From positions 9,814,893-9,878,892 of the forward strand of contig NC_014623.1 in assembly GCF_000165485.1 (NCBI RefSeq): 64,000 bases of DNA, read 5' to 3'. This DNA comes from Stigmatella aurantiaca DW4/3-1 (GTDB lineage Bacteria > Myxococcota > Myxococcia > Myxococcales > Myxococcaceae). Every line of letters begins with the position of its first letter. The stretch's first letter is position 1. The notes beneath the pieces are model-generated. The model did no database searches. It was not told the origin of the DNA and saw only the letters and a program-made list of their open reading frames with translations. Of the stretch, positions 34,174 to 42,527 are shown piece after piece. A program made the translations under genes and the position numbers.

Positions 34174-35643
34174 ATGTCGCTGACCAATGAGGATCTCGCC
34201 GCGACGCCCCCAGAAGCGCGCACCTGGACCCTGAAGCACTTCGTCGCGCTCTGGGTGGGCATGGCCGTCTGCATTCCCACGTACACGATGGCCGCTGGGC
34301 TCATCGACCAAGGCATGAGCTGGGGCCAAGCGCTGTTCTGCGTGGGCCTGGGCAACGTCATCGTGCTGGGCCCCATGATCCTCAACGCCCACGCGGGCAC
34401 GCGCTATGGCATCCCCTTCCCCGTGTTCGCCCGGGCCTCGTTCGGCGTCACCGGGGCCAACGTCCCCGCGGTGCTGCGCGCCCTGGTCGCCTGCGGCTGG
34501 TTCGGCATCCAGACGTGGTTGGGCGGACAGGCGCTGTGGCAGCTCCTCCTGGCCATCGCACCGGGGGTCGAGGCGTCCCTCACCTCGGCGGGGATGAAGG
34601 CGGCCATCGGCATCCACCCCGGTGAGCTGCTCGGGTTCGCCGTGTTCTGGCTGGTGACGCTCTACTTCATCATCAAAGGGACCGAGTCCATCAAGTTCCT
34701 GGAGCTGTACTCCGCCCCTTTCCTCATCGTGGTGGGGCTCGTCTTGTTGATCTGGGCCTGGGTGAAGGCGGATGGCTTCGGGCCCATGCTCTCGCAGCCC
34801 TCGAAGCTCACCGAGCCGGGCGCGTTCATGGCCGTCTTCATCCCCGGCCTCACGGCGATGGTGGGCTTCTGGGCCACCCTCTCGCTGAACATCCCGGACT
34901 TCACCCGCTACGCGCGCAGCCAGAAGGACCAGATGCTGGGGCAGGCGCTGGGGCTCCCGGGAACCATGGTGCTCTTCTCGTTCATCGGCGTGGCCGTGAC
35001 GTCCGCCACCCCCATCATCTTCGGAGAGCTCATCTGGGATCCGGTGAAGCTGATGGGCCGTGTGGGCGGCGCCTTCGTCACGCTCATCGCCATGTTCTCG
35101 CTGTCCATCGCCACGCTCTCCACCAACCTGGCCGCCAACGTCGTCTCCCCGGCGAACGACTTCTCCAACCTGGCGCCCGGGAAGATCTCCTACCGGACGG
35201 GGGGAATCATCACCGCGGTCATCGGGGCGGTCATCTTCCCGTGGAAGCTCATCGAGTCCTCCGGCGGCTACATCTTCACCTGGCTCATCGGCTACTCGGC
35301 GCTGCTGGGCCCCATCGGCGGCATCATGGTCGCGGACTACTTCCTGCTGCGCCGGCGCGAGCTGGTGGTGGAGGACCTGTACCGCCGGGGCGGCAAATAT
35401 GAGTACCGCGGGGGCGTGAACTGGTGGGCCATGCTGGCGCTCGCCATTGGCGTGGCGGTGAACGTGCCCGGATTCCTCGCCGAGGCCGTGCCGGGGCTCA
35501 AAGACTCGGTCCCAGCCTTCTGGCGCTCGCTCTACACCTATGCTTGGTTCGCGGGCTTCCTGCTGTCCGGGGCCCTCCATCTGGCCTTCTCCACCTGGGT
35601 GGCCCGGACCGAGACCCGGCTGGAGCCGGAGCGCACTGCATAG
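34174..35643 (+). CDS. NCS1-family nucleobase/hydantoin permease
   Basis: A 489-residue inner-membrane symporter with about 12 membrane helices. Diagnostic NCS1 pieces are WVGMAVCIPTYTMAAGLI near the first helix, FPVFARASFGVTGANVP, CGWFGIQTWLGG, FTRYARSQKDQ and LSTNLAANVVSPANDF. Members import uracil, allantoin or hydantoins with Na+ or H+. Placed directly after preA (3-base gap), it most likely imports the pyrimidine substrate of this operon; the exact substrate is inferred. A plus-strand amidohydrolase follows 9 bases later. Confidence 0.92.
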   Translation: MSLTNEDLAATPPEARTWTLKHFVALWVGMAVCIPTYTMAAGLIDQGMSWGQALFCVGLGNVIVLGPMILNAHAGTRYGIPFPVFARASFGVTGANVPAVLRALVACGWFGIQTWLGGQALWQLLLAIAPGVEASLTSAGMKAAIGIHPGELLGFAVFWLVTLYFIIKGTESIKFLELYSAPFLIVVGLVLLIWAWVKADGFGPMLSQPSKLTEPGAFMAVFIPGLTAMVGFWATLSLNIPDFTRYARSQKDQMLGQALGLPGTMVLFSFIGVAVTSATPIIFGELIWDPVKLMGRVGGAFVTLIAMFSLSIATLSTNLAANVVSPANDFSNLAPGKISYRTGGIITAVIGAVIFPWKLIESSGGYIFTWLIGYSALLGPIGGIMVADYFLLRRRELVVEDLYRRGGKYEYRGGVNWWAMLALAIGVAVNVPGFLAEAVPGLKDSVPAFWRSLYTYAWFAGFLLSGALHLAFSTWVARTETRLEPERTA

Positions 35644-35652
35644 AGGGACAGG

Positions 35653-37656
35653 ATGACGAAGGCACGCGTGTGGGTGGGGCTGCTGCTGCTCTGGATGGTT
35701 CCCACCTCGGAGGCCGCCACGGAGCGCAGCTCCGTGGTGATTCTGGGCAAGGTGGCGGGGCACCAGCAGGTGGAGTCCCTCCCCGATGGACGGATCAAGG
35801 TCCACTTCGAGTACAACGACCGCGGACGCGGCCCCTCGCTCGATACGGTCTATCAGGTGGGCGCCAACGGCACGGTCACCTCCGCCGAGAGCCAGGGGGT
35901 CGATTACCTCAAGGCCGCCGTCCAGGAGCGCTACACCGCCCAGGGCACCTCCCACGCCTGGAAGAACTCGGCCGAGGACGAGCAACGGGAGGTCCCGGGG
36001 CCGGTCTTTTACCTGGGCCTCCACGCTCCCCCCGAGGAGACCGTCCTGCTGGTGCGTGCCGCGCTGCGGGCCCCGGGGCAGCGCCTGGCCCTGCTTCCCT
36101 CCGGCGAGGTCCAGGTCTCGGCCGTCGCCACCCAAACCCTCAAGGGCAAGTCGAGCAGCCGCAAGGTGCGGCTCTACGCCCTGAGCGGGGTCGACCTCGA
36201 GCCCAGCTACGTGTGGCTGGACGAAGACCAGCGCTTCTTCGCCAGCGGTTCAAGCTGGTCGATGACCCTCCGCGAGGGTTTCGAGAACACCCAGGAGCTG
36301 CTCCTCCAGCACCAGGAGGCCGAGCAAGGCCGCCTCGCGCAAGCGCGCGCCAAACAGCTCACCACGAAGCTCGATCGTCCGCTCGCCATCACCCACGCCC
36401 GCGTCTTTGATCCGGGCACGCTCGAGGTGGCAGAGGACCAGACCGTGCTGGTGGCCCAGGGCCGCATCACCGCCGTGGGCCTCTCGGCGAAGCTGCCGGT
36501 GCCTCCAGGGGCCCGCACGCTGGATGCCCAGGGCCGCTTCCTCATGCCGGGCCTCTGGGACATGCACGCGCACATCAGCCGGGGGCCCGATGGCGTCATC
36601 GCCATCGCCGCGGGCGTCACCACCGTGAGGGATCTCGCCAATGACGAGAAGGCCCTGACCGGGCTCATCACCGACATCGAAGCCGGACGGGACATCGGGC
36701 CGCGCGTCATCAAGGCCGGCTTCATGGATGGCCGCAGCCCCTACTCCGGGCCGACCAAGGTCTTCGTGGACGATGAGGCCGAGGCCCGCACCGCCATTGA
36801 CCACTACGCCGCCCACGGCTTCGAGCAGATCAAGGTCTACAGCTCGATCAAGCCGGAGCTCGTGCCCGTGATTGCCAGCCTGGCCCACGCCAAGGGGCTC
36901 CGGGTCAGCGGCCATGTGCCCGCGTTCATGACCGCACGGCAGTTCGTCGAGGCAGGCGCCGACGAGATCCAACACATCAACTTCCTGGCGCTCAACTTCC
37001 TGTTCGACAAGGTGCAGGACACGCGCACCCCGGCCCGCTTCATCGCCGTGGGGGAGAACGCCGCCACCCTGGAGTTGGGCTCGCCCGCGGTGCGCGACTT
37101 CATCGCGCTGCTGCGGGACCGGAAGGTGGTGGTGGACCCCACGGTGTCCATCTTCGATGACATGTTCCACAACCAGCCGGGTCACTGGCACGAGGGCGTC
37201 AGCGCCCTCCTGAACCGGGTGCCCCCCACCTGGCAGCGCTGGATGCGCTCGGGCAGTGGAGGGCTCCCGGACGTCCCGAAGCGGCCCGAGCTCTACCGCG
37301 ACTCGTTCCTGCGCCTCGTGGAGTTCGTGGGGCTCCTGCACCGCAGCGGCGTGCGCATCGTCGCCGGTACGGACAATGTCTCGGGCTTGGTCCTGCCGCG
37401 GGAACTCGAGCTCTATGTCGCGGCCGGCATCCCTCCCAAGGAGGTGTTGCGCATCGCCACGCTGGGCAATGCCGAGGTGATGAAGCGCGACAAGGAATTC
37501 GGCCGTGTGTTGCCCGGCTACACCGCCGACCTGATCCTCATCGAGGGCGACCCCACCCTCCTCATGAGCGACGTGCGCAAGGTGCGCCACGTCATCCGGG
37601 GCGACCGCCTCTATGAGAGCGCGGCCGTGTTCCGCTCCGTGGGCATTGTCCCCTGA
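35653..37656 (+). CDS. Secreted amidohydrolase-superfamily protein
   Basis: A 667-residue protein with an N-terminal signal peptide (cut near SEAAT, residue ~21). Residues ~22-240 are an unrecognised beta-rich domain. Residues ~245-660 form an amidohydrolase barrel: LMPGLWDMHAHISR supplies HxH, EQIKVYSS the Lys that would be carboxylated, SGHVPAF and ADEIQHINF further His ligands, and VAGTDN the Asp. This arrangement resembles periplasmic imidazolonepropionase-like and prolidase-like hydrolases. It is 9 bases after the permease, so it may be the last gene of the pyrimidine operon, but its substrate need not be a pyrimidine. Confidence 0.88.
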   Translation: MTKARVWVGLLLLWMVPTSEAATERSSVVILGKVAGHQQVESLPDGRIKVHFEYNDRGRGPSLDTVYQVGANGTVTSAESQGVDYLKAAVQERYTAQGTSHAWKNSAEDEQREVPGPVFYLGLHAPPEETVLLVRAALRAPGQRLALLPSGEVQVSAVATQTLKGKSSSRKVRLYALSGVDLEPSYVWLDEDQRFFASGSSWSMTLREGFENTQELLLQHQEAEQGRLAQARAKQLTTKLDRPLAITHARVFDPGTLEVAEDQTVLVAQGRITAVGLSAKLPVPPGARTLDAQGRFLMPGLWDMHAHISRGPDGVIAIAAGVTTVRDLANDEKALTGLITDIEAGRDIGPRVIKAGFMDGRSPYSGPTKVFVDDEAEARTAIDHYAAHGFEQIKVYSSIKPELVPVIASLAHAKGLRVSGHVPAFMTARQFVEAGADEIQHINFLALNFLFDKVQDTRTPARFIAVGENAATLELGSPAVRDFIALLRDRKVVVDPTVSIFDDMFHNQPGHWHEGVSALLNRVPPTWQRWMRSGSGGLPDVPKRPELYRDSFLRLVEFVGLLHRSGVRIVAGTDNVSGLVLPRELELYVAAGIPPKEVLRIATLGNAEVMKRDKEFGRVLPGYTADLILIEGDPTLLMSDVRKVRHVIRGDRLYESAAVFRSVGIVP

Positions 37657-37669
37657 GCGCCCTGGGCCC

Positions 37670-37691
37670 GCGGCCCTCCCGCGAGGGTCGC
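37670..37691. terminator. Bidirectional hairpin between convergent genes
   Basis: GCGGCCCTC-CCGC-GAGGGTCGC forms a 9-bp stem (one G-T pair) with a four-base loop, 14 bases after the amidohydrolase stop and 26 bases before the end of the minus-strand glutathione peroxidase gene. No T-tract follows. Confidence 0.5.
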
Positions 37692-37716
37692 GAAGCCCAT
37701 CCCCCGCCCAGCCGTC

Positions 37717-38262
37717 TCAGGCGGCCAGCGCGGCGTCAATCGCCTGGCGCAAGCGCGGATCCTCGACGGTCACGTCCGGGGCAAAACGGCCCACCACGCG
37801 GCCGTCGCGGCCCACGAGGAACTTCTCGAAATTCCACGCCACCCCAGGAGCCGGGTTGACCGCAATGCCATAGCCTCGCAGCCGCTCACGCATCGGGCCT
37901 TCGCCGGTGGCCGCCGGCTGGGCGCCGATCAGCGTCTGATACAGCGGATGGGTGGTGCTCCCCGCCACGCTGATCTTGGAAAACAACGGGAAGCTCACGC
38001 CGTAGTTCAGGCTGCAGAACTGTTGGATCTCCGCGTCCGTGCCCGGCTCCTGCTCCTTGAAGTCATTGGCCGGGAAACCCAGTACCTCCAGCCCCGCGCC
38101 GTGCTTCTCGCGGTACAGCGCCTCCAGCCCCGTGTACTGCGGCGTCAGACCACACTTGGAGGCCACATTGACCACCAGCAAGACCTTGCCGCGGTAGTCC
38201 CCCAGCGAGGCGGGCTTGCCCGCAATGGAGGTCAGGGGAATGTCGTAGAGAGAAGAGGTCAT
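37717..38262 (-). CDS. Glutathione peroxidase (Cys type)
   Basis: A 181-residue thiol peroxidase of the glutathione peroxidase family. The peroxidatic residue is Cys37 in NVASKCGLTPQY (no selenocysteine), Gln71 lies in ANDFKEQEPG, and the Trp-Asn pair is in VAWNFEKFLV. It reduces hydroperoxides, using thioredoxin or glutathione. Length and order are standard. ATG 38262 is chosen because the family starts there (an in-frame frame extension to 38310 exists). It is divergent from the TSP3 lipoprotein, with a long hairpin just upstream. Confidence 0.94.
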   Translation of the reverse strand: MTSSLYDIPLTSIAGKPASLGDYRGKVLLVVNVASKCGLTPQYTGLEALYREKHGAGLEVLGFPANDFKEQEPGTDAEIQQFCSLNYGVSFPLFSKISVAGSTTHPLYQTLIGAQPAATGEGPMRERLRGYGIAVNPAPGVAWNFEKFLVGRDGRVVGRFAPDVTVEDPRLRQAIDAALAA

Positions 38263-38281
38263 GGCGATCGGACCGGGCCGT

Positions 38282-38312
38282 GGGTGAGAAAAGGCCCCCT
38301 TTTCGCTCACCC
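38282..38312. promoter_or_regulatory. 13-bp hairpin upstream of glutathione peroxidase
   Basis: GGGTGAG-AAAAGG on one side pairs with CCTTTT-CG-CTCACCC on the other, giving 13 base pairs with a two-base bulge and a three-base loop. It starts 20 bases upstream of the minus-strand glutathione peroxidase ATG. It could be a 5'-leader structure controlling that gene or a regulator site. Confidence 0.5.
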
Positions 38313-38475
38313 TATCGTGGGCGCACTCCCTGTCACAGCGGCCCTCTCAATAAATAGTAAAAATGGAAATTAATGAAAAACATGAACAGCAATTGAAACC
38401 CAGGGAGCCCGTATCAGACACTGAGCAACGCAAGCACCGCATGCAGCGGAGCGCACGTCGCCGGAGGTATCTCCC

Positions 38476-39141
38476 ATGAAGCAGCAACTCAAGCAGAGAG
38501 TGCTTTGGCAGGGTGTGATGATGGCCGCAGTCAGCTGGGGGTTGCTCGTAGGCTGTGGGGATACGGGCCCGGAGGACGAATCCGGGCCGCATGCGGAAGC
38601 ATCCTCCCAAGAGGCCTCGCTGGCGGCGCCGCGCTGCTCAAGTATCTGCACCGCCACGGTCTCCTGTGACACGCGCTGCGATCTGGTCCCCGGAGAGCCC
38701 TCCACCTGCGAGGAGAATGGCCGGTGTATCACCGGTGATTTGGATGCTGACGGTGTCTACTTCCCTCAGGACAACTGCCCCAGGGCCTACAATCCCACCC
38801 AGGCGGACTGTGATGGAGATGGCCTCGGCGATGCCTGTGAGAATGATCCGGGTGTGTGGGTCTACAAGGCTCCCACCCTGATGCTGTGCCACTTCGACGC
38901 GGACATGTCCATCAGCGGCGTCGATGTGGAGATCTACACCGCGGATGTGTATCAAGACATCAGCTGCCTCCACCTCCCAGATCGCTACAGCAGGCGAGAG
39001 GTGTCCAGCGTGCATTGCGGCTTCCACAGCGAGAGCACCTGCCAGAACCGCGTGGCGGAGCGCGTCACGGAACTGGCGGCGCAGGGATACTATCCGATCA
39101 CAACGTCGGACCAGGACATGTGCCCTTACCCTCGCCTCTGA
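38476..39141 (+). CDS. TSP3-repeat lipoprotein of unknown function
   Basis: A 221-residue lipoprotein with lipobox LVGC (Cys27). Residues ~90-120 contain thrombospondin-type-3 calcium-binding repeats (DLDADGVYFPQDNCP and DCDGDGLGDACENDPG). The rest is Cys-rich with an unrecognised C-terminal domain. The ATG has a GGAGG site 8 bases ahead. The upstream 38344-38400 stretch is strikingly AT-rich for this genome and is likely its promoter. It ends 13 bases before the convergent PilT gene. Confidence 0.85.
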   Translation: MKQQLKQRVLWQGVMMAAVSWGLLVGCGDTGPEDESGPHAEASSQEASLAAPRCSSICTATVSCDTRCDLVPGEPSTCEENGRCITGDLDADGVYFPQDNCPRAYNPTQADCDGDGLGDACENDPGVWVYKAPTLMLCHFDADMSISGVDVEIYTADVYQDISCLHLPDRYSRREVSSVHCGFHSESTCQNRVAERVTELAAQGYYPITTSDQDMCPYPRL

Positions 39142-39154
39142 AAGCCTCTGCCCC

Positions 39155-41059
39155 TTACTTCGCGGGGGCTCCCGAAGCCTCCGCCGGCCCGTCCACCTTG
39201 AAGCCCGCGCGCTCCAGCATGGCCCGCATCTCACTGCGGGCCACCGCCTTGCTCAGCGCCTCGTTCGGCTCCACCACCTTCTTCTTCACCAGCTCCAGCA
39301 GCGCGTCGTTGAGCATCGTCATGCCCTGCCCGCGCGAGGTCTGCATCACCGAGGGAATCTGAAACGTCTTGCCCTCGCGGATGAGGTTGGACACCGAGCC
39401 GGAGCACAGCAGCACCTCTTGCGCCGGTACCCGGCCGCCCCCGATGCGCTTGCACAGCGTCTGGGTAATCACGCCCTTGAGGGACTCGGAGAGCATCATC
39501 CGGATCTGCGCCTGACGGTCCGATGGGAACTGGTCGATGATGCGGTCCACGGTGGAGGCGGCCGTGTTGGTGTGCAGCGTCCCGAAGACCAGGTGTCCCG
39601 TCTCCGCCGTCTCGATGGCGATGGCGATCGTCTCCAGGTCGCGCATCTCGCCCACCAGCACCACGTCCGGATCCTCTCGCAGCGCCGCCCTCAGCGCGTT
39701 CTTGAAGGAGTTCGTGTGGACGCCCACCTCGCGCTGGTTCACCAGGCAGCTCTTGTTCTTGTGAACGAACTCAATGGGGTCTTCGATGGTGATGATGTGG
39801 TCTTCGCGGTGGCGGTTGACGTAGTCGATCATCGCCGCCAGCGTGGTGGACTTGCCTGAGCCCGTCGGCCCCGTGACGAGCACCAGCCCCTTGCTCAGGA
39901 AGCACAGGTCCAGGATGTGCTTGGACAGCCCCATCTCCTCCGCCGTGCGGATGGTGTTGGGGATCTGCCGCAGCACCGCGCCGATGCCCTTGCGGTCCTC
40001 GAAGACGTTGACCCGGAAGCGCGCCGCCTCCGTCTCGTAGGCGAAGTCCGTGTCGTGGGCCTCCTCCCACTGCTTCTTGTTCTTCTCCGGCGCGATGCTG
40101 AAGAGCAACGCCTTGAGGTGCTGGGACGAGAGCACGGCGTACTCCGACACCCCCACCATGTCGCCATCGACGCGCAGGTGCGGCACCGTCTCGCTGGCCA
40201 GGTGCAGGTCCGAGGCGCGGCGGGACAGCATCAGCTCCAGCAGCCCCAGCATCTCTTGCTTGTGCCCGGACGTCTCACCGGCGACCTGGAGCCCCAAGGG
40301 CTCGGAAACCCCCGGCGCGGGCGGACTGGGGACCGCCACCGGGGCAGGGCTCAGGGCCACCGCCACCGGGGCCGGCGGACTGGGGACCGCCACAGGCGCG
40401 GGGGTGCTGGGTGCCGCCACCGGCGCCTGAGGGAGCGGGATCGCCGTCATGGGCCGGGCGGCTTGGGGCGCGGGCGCGGGCCTGGCAGGAGCCCCCGCCA
40501 AGGCGGCGGCCGGCAGCGGCACGGGTGTCATCCCAGGCCGCACGTTCTGTGGCGCGGGCGGCGCGGGCGCAGGCGCGGGCATGGACAGCGGGGCCGGTGT
40601 CGCCACGGGGCGCGCCGTCTGCGGCACGGGAGCGGGCGTGGGCGCCGGCATCTCGATGGGAATGGGGGTGGCGAACGAGGGGGTGAAGCCCTCGGCGGCC
40701 AGCTGCATCATCTCCGCGGGCGAGGCCAGCTCCAGCTCCCCCTCGGCCGAGTACCCCGGCGTCACCGGCGTCATCCACGCCTTCACGTGGCCCTGGACGT
40801 GCTCCAGCTTCACCTGCACCGCGCCCCCGGGCGCCTGGTAGGAGAAGGCACTGGGCCCCTCGGCCGGAAAGCCCCCTCGCTGCTCGGGGGGCACCAGCTC
40901 GGCCAGCGCCCCGAGGATCTGCTGCGAGGTGAGGTTCTGCTTCAGCACGGGCAACAGGCCGAACGCCGTGCGCATGTTCACCCCGTTGCCTGTCTCGAAG
41001 AGCAGCTCCTGACCTGCGTCCTTGAACAGCTTTTCGATGATGGCGTCGAGCCTGGCCAT
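39155..41059 (-). CDS. pilT: PilT-family ATPase with N-terminal extension and Pro/Ala linker
   Basis: A 634-residue protein. The C-terminal ~350 residues are a full PilT/PilU retraction ATPase: SRRASDLHL, RQIPNTIRT, Walker A GPTGSGKST near residue 397, EDPIEFVH, the AALREDPDVVLVGEMRDLET block and GTLHTNTAASTVDRI. Ahead lies a ~115-residue domain (MARLDAIIEKLF onward) and a ~170-residue Pro/Ala/Val linker. Such ATPases drive type IV pilus retraction and twitching (S motility). The extension is not in standard PilT; it could be a degenerate second N-domain. ATG 41059 lies 4 bases after the stop of the gene at 41064, so the two are coupled. Confidence 0.92.
   Translation of the reverse strand: MARLDAIIEKLFKDAGQELLFETGNGVNMRTAFGLLPVLKQNLTSQQILGALAELVPPEQRGGFPAEGPSAFSYQAPGGAVQVKLEHVQGHVKAWMTPVTPGYSAEGELELASPAEMMQLAAEGFTPSFATPIPIEMPAPTPAPVPQTARPVATPAPLSMPAPAPAPPAPQNVRPGMTPVPLPAAALAGAPARPAPAPQAARPMTAIPLPQAPVAAPSTPAPVAVPSPPAPVAVALSPAPVAVPSPPAPGVSEPLGLQVAGETSGHKQEMLGLLELMLSRRASDLHLASETVPHLRVDGDMVGVSEYAVLSSQHLKALLFSIAPEKNKKQWEEAHDTDFAYETEAARFRVNVFEDRKGIGAVLRQIPNTIRTAEEMGLSKHILDLCFLSKGLVLVTGPTGSGKSTTLAAMIDYVNRHREDHIITIEDPIEFVHKNKSCLVNQREVGVHTNSFKNALRAALREDPDVVLVGEMRDLETIAIAIETAETGHLVFGTLHTNTAASTVDRIIDQFPSDRQAQIRMMLSESLKGVITQTLCKRIGGGRVPAQEVLLCSGSVSNLIREGKTFQIPSVMQTSRGQGMTMLNDALLELVKKKVVEPNEALSKAVARSEMRAMLERAGFKVDGPAEASGAPAK
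40320..40393 (-). repeat. 20-bp direct repeat inside the PilT linker
   Basis: GGCGGACTGGGGACCGCCAC occurs exactly at 40320-40339 and again at 40374-40393, 54 bases (18 codons) apart. It encodes the repeated APVAVPSPPAP segment of the linker. The spacing allows length variation that keeps the reading frame. Confidence 0.85.
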
Positions 41060-41063
41060 GGTC

Positions 41064-41546
41064 TCAGGGGGAGAGGAACTCCACGTACGCGACGTGGCGT
41101 TTGTTGATGAGCGCCATCCGCTCTCCTTGGATGAGCCGGAGGAAGGACGGCGTGCCGTTGAGGTAATCCATGAGCCGCGAGCGATCGTTGGGCTGGAGGT
41201 AGGTGACGAGCCCCTGGAGCTTCTGGCCATCCACCATCCGCACCTCCACCTCGTGCTCGGTGAGGATGGTGAGCCGCTCCTCTTCCCGCAGCTCGTGCGC
41301 GGCCTCCACCCAGGCCAGCGCGATGCTCGCGCTGTTCACGAAGGTGACCGTCTCCCGCGCGACATCGGAGACCGGCACGAACTTCGATTCGCCGTTGAGC
41401 AGGTCCGACAGCCGCTCGCCTTGAGGGATGCCGGGCGTGGCCTCGTTGAGGAAAACATGGACCTGGCGTGTCTCCCCTCCGGGGAGCACGAGTTGGGCCG
41501 GGACACGTCGTTTCGGGATGCGGAACTCTTCCAAGGCGATGTCCAT
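41064..41546 (-). CDS. Hypothetical protein coupled to PilT
   Basis: A 160-residue soluble protein of no family that I recognise. It begins MDIALEEFRIPKRRVPAQLVL and is a mixed alpha/beta fold, with VPVSD, FVNSASIALAWVE and LTILTEHEVEVRMVDGQ strands. No signal peptide is present. It ends 4 bases before the PilT ATG on the same strand. The tight spacing suggests a partner of that ATPase. The frame is open to 41636; GTG at 41555 is another possible start. Function is unknown. Confidence 0.8.
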   Translation of the reverse strand: MDIALEEFRIPKRRVPAQLVLPGGETRQVHVFLNEATPGIPQGERLSDLLNGESKFVPVSDVARETVTFVNSASIALAWVEAAHELREEERLTILTEHEVEVRMVDGQKLQGLVTYLQPNDRSRLMDYLNGTPSFLRLIQGERMALINKRHVAYVEFLSP

Positions 41547-41785
41547 TTCTAGCACGGGGGAACCCAACGTCCCATCCTGCGCCAGAGGCAGCCTGCCCCG
41601 GCCAGGTGTGGCAGGCAGGCACGTCAAAAACCACACTTCTGCCCACCGTGGCGCAGTCTCCGCGAGCCCACGCCGACCTGAAGCGCTCCCTGCTCGAGGC
41701 CCCCCCCGTGGGCTCCTTCACTGGCAGTCAGGGCCGCACGGTGCACGGCCCCGGCCGCGCCTCCCCGAGGCCGTCCGGCCTGGAC

Positions 41786-42331
41786 TCACATGTCCGCGGA
41801 CGGGGCGGGCTGGCTGGCGGACCCCAGGGCCAGCGCAATGCTGGACCGCAGCTCGCCGGGAGCCCAGGGGGTGGCCAGGGTGAAGTGGCTCAGCGAGCTC
41901 CGGCGCAGGGACGAGGCATCCTCGCGGGCCAGGGCGGTGGACAGGAGAATGCGGGGCCCTTCGTACGCATGGTCCACCAGCCGGGCCAGGAACCACGAGG
42001 CCCCGCGCCCATCCATCAACGCCAGGTCGACGATGACGGCGGCCATCGAGGGCCGCGCGGAGAGCTTGCGAATGGCGGAGGCAAAATGAATGGCGTGCAA
42101 CAACTCGAAGTTCCGGGCCAGCTCGCTGGCCACCGCGTTGCGCACGCTCACCCGCTCCGCGACCACCAGGACGCAGGGCTCCTGCTCTACGCCGGAGCGG
42201 TCCGGGGGCGAGGAGCGCAGCGGCACCTGACACGGAGCGGTGGGCGAGGGCATCCCCACGACCCCGGGGAGAAAGGCCCTGCGCCGGAGGCCCTTGAGCT
42301 CCGTGCCCGCCGAGTCCCGTGTGGCCGGCAT
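41786..42331 (-). CDS. Response-regulator-like pseudo-receiver protein
   Basis: A 181-residue protein. Residues ~50-170 read as a CheY-like receiver: PCVLVVAERVSV at the start, VIVDLALMDGRG holding the candidate phospho-Asp, then ILLSTALARED, and LATPWAPGEL in place of the usual K-P-W. The acidic pair that normally binds magnesium is replaced by A-E and the conserved Lys by Thr, so phosphorylation may not occur in the usual way. The first ~45 residues are Pro/Arg-rich. Start is uncertain (ATG 42331 lacks a ribosome site; the frame is open to 42400). Two-component output domain: none. Confidence 0.6.
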   Translation of the reverse strand: MPATRDSAGTELKGLRRRAFLPGVVGMPSPTAPCQVPLRSSPPDRSGVEQEPCVLVVAERVSVRNAVASELARNFELLHAIHFASAIRKLSARPSMAAVIVDLALMDGRGASWFLARLVDHAYEGPRILLSTALAREDASSLRRSSLSHFTLATPWAPGELRSSIALALGSASQPAPSADM

Positions 42332-42479
42332 GAGGCAGGGAGTGGAGGGAAGCGGTCTGGACACCCAGGCAGAGTAAACCCCTCGCCCCGCGAGACGCAA
42401 TCGCGGGTTCGGCTCAACTCAAAACGCATACATGCCCTCGAGATTCAGGCGCCCAAGTAGGCCTGTCCACTGGGCACAA

Positions 42480-42499
42480 GGCCTCCTGTCCTGGAGGCC
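42480..42499 (-). terminator. Terminator of the metallophosphoesterase gene
   Basis: GGCCTCC-AGGACA-GGAGGCC on the minus strand is a perfect 7-bp stem followed by TTGTG, 29 bases past the stop of the metallophosphoesterase gene at 42528. Confidence 0.6.
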
Positions 42500-42527
42500 G
42501 GTACCCCTCTCGCGCAGCGCCCCGCGC

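Noticed and set aside
32377-36135. 1252-codon minus-strand open frame
   Set aside because: Antisense to PreT, PreA, the NCS1 permease and the amidohydrolase, all with clear family motifs; composition is His/Arg/Gln-rich without domains.
41547-41785. A gene in the gap between the PilT partner and the pseudo-receiver
   Set aside because: No frame with a plausible start, ribosome site or protein-like composition; only a 7-bp hairpin at 41591-41616 with no T-run.
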